Positions 40,561 through 42,520 of a DNA stretch of 42,520 bases are shown one piece after another. The notes beneath the pieces are model-generated. The model was not told the origin of the DNA. It saw only the letters and a program-made list of their open reading frames with translations, and ran no database searches. The stretch is from Patescibacteria group bacterium. Its GTDB lineage: Bacteria; Patescibacteriota; Microgenomatia; UBA1406; GWC2-37-13. Position 1 is the first letter of the stretch, and every line of letters starts with the position of its first letter. The DNA is taken from the NCBI GenBank assembly GCA_023380935.1, contig JAMCST010000008.1, forward strand, positions 1 to 42,520, in the 5' to 3' direction. Made by a program: the position numbers and the translations under genes.

Positions 40561-41964
40561 TTATTCTACCACATCGACAATTCTTTCCACTGCCACCACA
40601 AATGCCGCCTGTTTCAGATCAAGACCAGGAGATTGCTTCATCCGGGCGGCTTTCTGCCAGATTTTTGTGAAGGCGGCGATCATCATCTGTTCAAGTTTCT
40701 TGTTCACTTTTTCCTCAGTCCATGATACATTTTGTATGTTTTGGTACCATTCCAGATATGATACGGTGACACCGCCGCTGTTGGCCAGGACGTCGGGAAT
40801 AATGATTACGCCCTTTTTTGTCAGGTAGTCGTAAGCCTCCTCGGTGATCGGCCCGTTGGCCATCTCCACAATGATCTTGGCCTTGATCTTTTTCATGTTG
40901 TCCTCGTTGATCACGTTTTCCAGCGCGGCCGGCACCAGAACGTCCACCGGCAGTTCCAACAGCTCGGCGTTGCTGATTATCTGGCCGCCCCGGGTATCGC
41001 AGACGCCGCCGGCACAGTAGCAGCCGGCCAACGATCCGCGTTCTTTTTTGCACTGATACACCAAATTAATATCCAGAGCCGATAGGTCCCGGCGGTCCGC
41101 CAACTCTGAATTTTTAATGATGCCTCCTTTGGAATCCGACACCGCCACCACTTTGAAACCGGCCGACTGGGCGATCTTGGCGAAATAATAGCCGACGTTG
41201 CCAAAACCCTGGACCGCAACCGTTAGCGCGTGCTCGGCGGAACGGGCGGCAGAGGAAGTTCTGACGCGATTCGGTAGATTTGACCCTAGTTTCTTCAACA
41301 GGGCTTGAAGAATAATTACTCCCCCGCGGCCGGTCGCCTCGGTTCGCCCCAACGTGCCGCCCTTTTCTACCGGCTTGCCGGTAAAGGTGGCGCGGAAGTA
41401 GTTCGGATTGAGTCTGGGGGGCTGAGCCGCATCCGACGACGCATAGAGCCGTTTTAACCGGTCCTGGTTTGCCTTAATGATCTCGTCCACCATCCAACTC
41501 ATGATGGTCGGATTGGTATTGACGTCCGGCGCCGGCACATCGGTGTAGGGGCCGACGATTGCCGCGATCTGACGGGCATAGGCCCGGCTCACCCGTTCCA
41601 GTTCCTTGGTCGACAACTGCTTTGGGTCAACCACCACTCCGCCCTTGCCTCCACCATAAGGCAGACCGGCGACCGCGCATTTAATCGTCATCAAGGTGGC
41701 CAGCGCCTGAACTTCTTCCCTAACCGTATCCGGATGAAATCTGATCCCGCCTTTGTATGGACCCAACACGCGATTATGCTGGATACGCCAACCCTTAAAC
41801 ATACGCACACTGCCGTCGTCCATGGTGACCGGAAAGTTGAATTCGTGGATTGCTTCCGGTTCCACCAGACGTTTCACCGTCTCGGTGTCCAGATTTAGAT
41901 CGGCCGCGGCTTTCCTAACGATGCTTTGGGCGGTTTCCAGCATTTTTTGTCCTTGACTGTCCAT
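40561..41964 (-). CDS. gdhA: Glutamate dehydrogenase (Glu/Leu/Phe/Val dehydrogenase family)
   Basis: The enzyme interconverts glutamate and 2-oxoglutarate plus ammonia using NAD(P). The 467-residue product has the N-terminal ELFV domain with GPYKGGIRFHP (Lys71), LMTIKCAVAGLPYGGGKGGV (Lys95, catalytic Lys107) and VPAPDVNT (Asp147). The Rossmann domain follows with VAVQGFGNVGYYFA. All key residues are present. Two short Cys- and Ser-rich inserts (near SSAARSAEHA and CKKERGSLAGCYCAGG) lengthen it a little over typical bacterial forms. It is one of few central-metabolism genes in the window. Confidence 0.95.
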   Translation of the reverse strand: MDSQGQKMLETAQSIVRKAAADLNLDTETVKRLVEPEAIHEFNFPVTMDDGSVRMFKGWRIQHNRVLGPYKGGIRFHPDTVREEVQALATLMTIKCAVAGLPYGGGKGGVVVDPKQLSTKELERVSRAYARQIAAIVGPYTDVPAPDVNTNPTIMSWMVDEIIKANQDRLKRLYASSDAAQPPRLNPNYFRATFTGKPVEKGGTLGRTEATGRGGVIILQALLKKLGSNLPNRVRTSSAARSAEHALTVAVQGFGNVGYYFAKIAQSAGFKVVAVSDSKGGIIKNSELADRRDLSALDINLVYQCKKERGSLAGCYCAGGVCDTRGGQIISNAELLELPVDVLVPAALENVINEDNMKKIKAKIIVEMANGPITEEAYDYLTKKGVIIIPDVLANSGGVTVSYLEWYQNIQNVSWTEEKVNKKLEQMMIAAFTKIWQKAARMKQSPGLDLKQAAFVVAVERIVDVVE

Positions 41965-41994
41965 ACGAATAAGGGGTTAAGGCATTAGTAGTTA

Positions 41995-42366
41995 TTAGTT
42001 AAGGGACTTACAACTACTAATTAAACTATTAATTAACTTGGACGACTCTATTACTTCGTTAATTAATTGATCCGCTTGCTCTGGCTTGATGTATTTCAAG
42101 TCCCGGGCGATTAATATGTGGTTGTGTAGCTCGGTATTTGCACCAAGAGCGATAAAATAGAACTGGATTTTTTCTTTCTTATTTTTCCTGACAAATCCTT
42201 CCGCAATGTTGGCTGTAATAGAAACAGCTGCCCGGTTCATCTGGGAAACCAGACCATATAATTCTCCTTGAGGAAATGTTTTTGTAACGGTATATATTTT
42301 CAACACGAGCGCATGTGCTTTCTGCCAAACGAAAAGATCAGTAAATACTAGCGGTTTTTTACTCAC
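41995..42366 (-). CDS. Four-helix-bundle protein (TIGR02436-type), copy 3
   Basis: The 123-residue protein carries the family signatures: FTDLFVWQKAHALVLKIYTVTKTFP at the N-terminus, then LVSQMNRAAVSITANIAEGFVRKNKKEKIQFYFIALGANTELHNHILIARDLKYI. It uses a GTG start at 42366. Compared with the two copies in the intein module, it is a textbook member of the family, and it stands alone between glutamate dehydrogenase and a thioredoxin reductase-like gene. AT-rich GTTA-type repeat remnants flank it. Function unknown. Confidence 0.9.
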   Translation of the reverse strand: MSKKPLVFTDLFVWQKAHALVLKIYTVTKTFPQGELYGLVSQMNRAAVSITANIAEGFVRKNKKEKIQFYFIALGANTELHNHILIARDLKYIKPEQADQLINEVIESSKLINSLISSCKSLN

Positions 42367-42372
42367 TTTCCC

Positions 42373-42520
42373 TTAACTTCTAACTAATAACCCCTTATCC
42401 CCCCCTATTTCCAGCCACTTTTCCGCATCCAAAGCCGCCGCCACTCCCGTCCCGACCGCAGTCGCGGCTTGACGGTAAACCGGATCGGCGCAGTCGCCCG
42501 CCGCAAATACCCCGGCCTGA
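42373..42520 (-). CDS. Thioredoxin reductase-like flavoprotein, C-terminal end (partial)
   Basis: The visible C-terminal 48 residues read [36 protein letters not shown] and then a short tail to a TAA at 42373. [10 protein letters not shown]-xYRQ is the conserved FAD-binding end motif of bacterial thioredoxin reductases. The rest lies beyond the window, so the redox-active CxxC cannot be checked; a related ferredoxin/flavodoxin-NADP reductase-like protein is possible. Confidence 0.85.
   Translation of the reverse strand, partial: QAGVFAAGDCADPVYRQAATAVGTGVAAALDAEKWLEIGGDKGLLVRS

Noticed and set aside
1-42520. tRNA, rRNA or riboswitch
   Set aside because: I looked for T-loop GGTTCGAATCC-type motifs and conserved rRNA or riboswitch cores by eye and saw none outside coding sequence. 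A covariance-model scan would be decisive.

Overview
The window looks like a piece of a Candidate Phyla Radiation (Patescibacteria, probably Microgenomates-like) genome. The pointers are a rplK-nusG-secE cluster with an L1-like gene carrying a Lys/Ala-rich N-terminal extension, several short four-helix-bundle (TIGR02436-type) genes, a comEC gene split into membrane and hydrolase halves, huge surface proteins built from NVGIGTT tail-fibre-like repeats, and short dispersed repeats that also run in frame through coding sequence. There are no tRNA, rRNA or CRISPR loci. The taxonomic call is an inference from gene content.

Layout. 1-1574 (minus): rplA-like fragment, rplK, nusG, secE. 1639-6571 (plus): a membrane/coiled-coil protein, a secreted WxL-like protein with a membrane-anchored DUF916-like partner, then comEA and the two comEC halves. 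6568-8322: a PaaX-like regulator, a methyltransferase and a small XRE regulator. 8510-12293: a second WxL-like/DUF916-like pair followed by two Ig-like anchored proteins. 12294-12895: the only long non-coding stretch. 12896-32131: a giant surface-protein locus. 32142-37332: two cysteine-rich type IV pilin-like genes bracketing a histidine kinase, a methyltransferase, a response regulator and a membrane/coiled-coil protein. 37432-42520: an O-antigen-ligase-like/TPR membrane protein, a LysM-M23 peptidase, glutamate dehydrogenase, a four-helix-bundle protein and the end of a thioredoxin reductase-like gene.

The most striking system is at 13613-32131. A giant repeat protein is broken into two genes. 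The upstream one ends in an N-terminal intein half (Cys1, TxxH motif, then stop) and the downstream one begins with a C-terminal intein half (HNF motif, His-Asn followed by Thr). Between them lie four same-strand genes: a zinc-ribbon/HTH protein with a C-terminal PD-(D/E)XK nuclease domain, two four-helix-bundle proteins and a NYN-type nuclease-like protein. Trans-splicing would join the exteins into one surface protein of about 4,940 residues and restore the repeat register. The arrangement resembles the known 'fractured gene' split inteins with a free-standing endonuclease, but with a different candidate nuclease and extra cargo. Direct repeats in the same reading frame bracket the module, so homologous recombination could delete it and leave one continuous gene.

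Most other genes point to the cell surface and DNA uptake: pilins, ComEA/ComEC, anchored beta-sandwich proteins, a wall peptidase, and a two-component pair that could tune them. Several promoters have the -10 box 6-9 nt before a start codon, which suggests leaderless transcripts and moves a few starts downstream.
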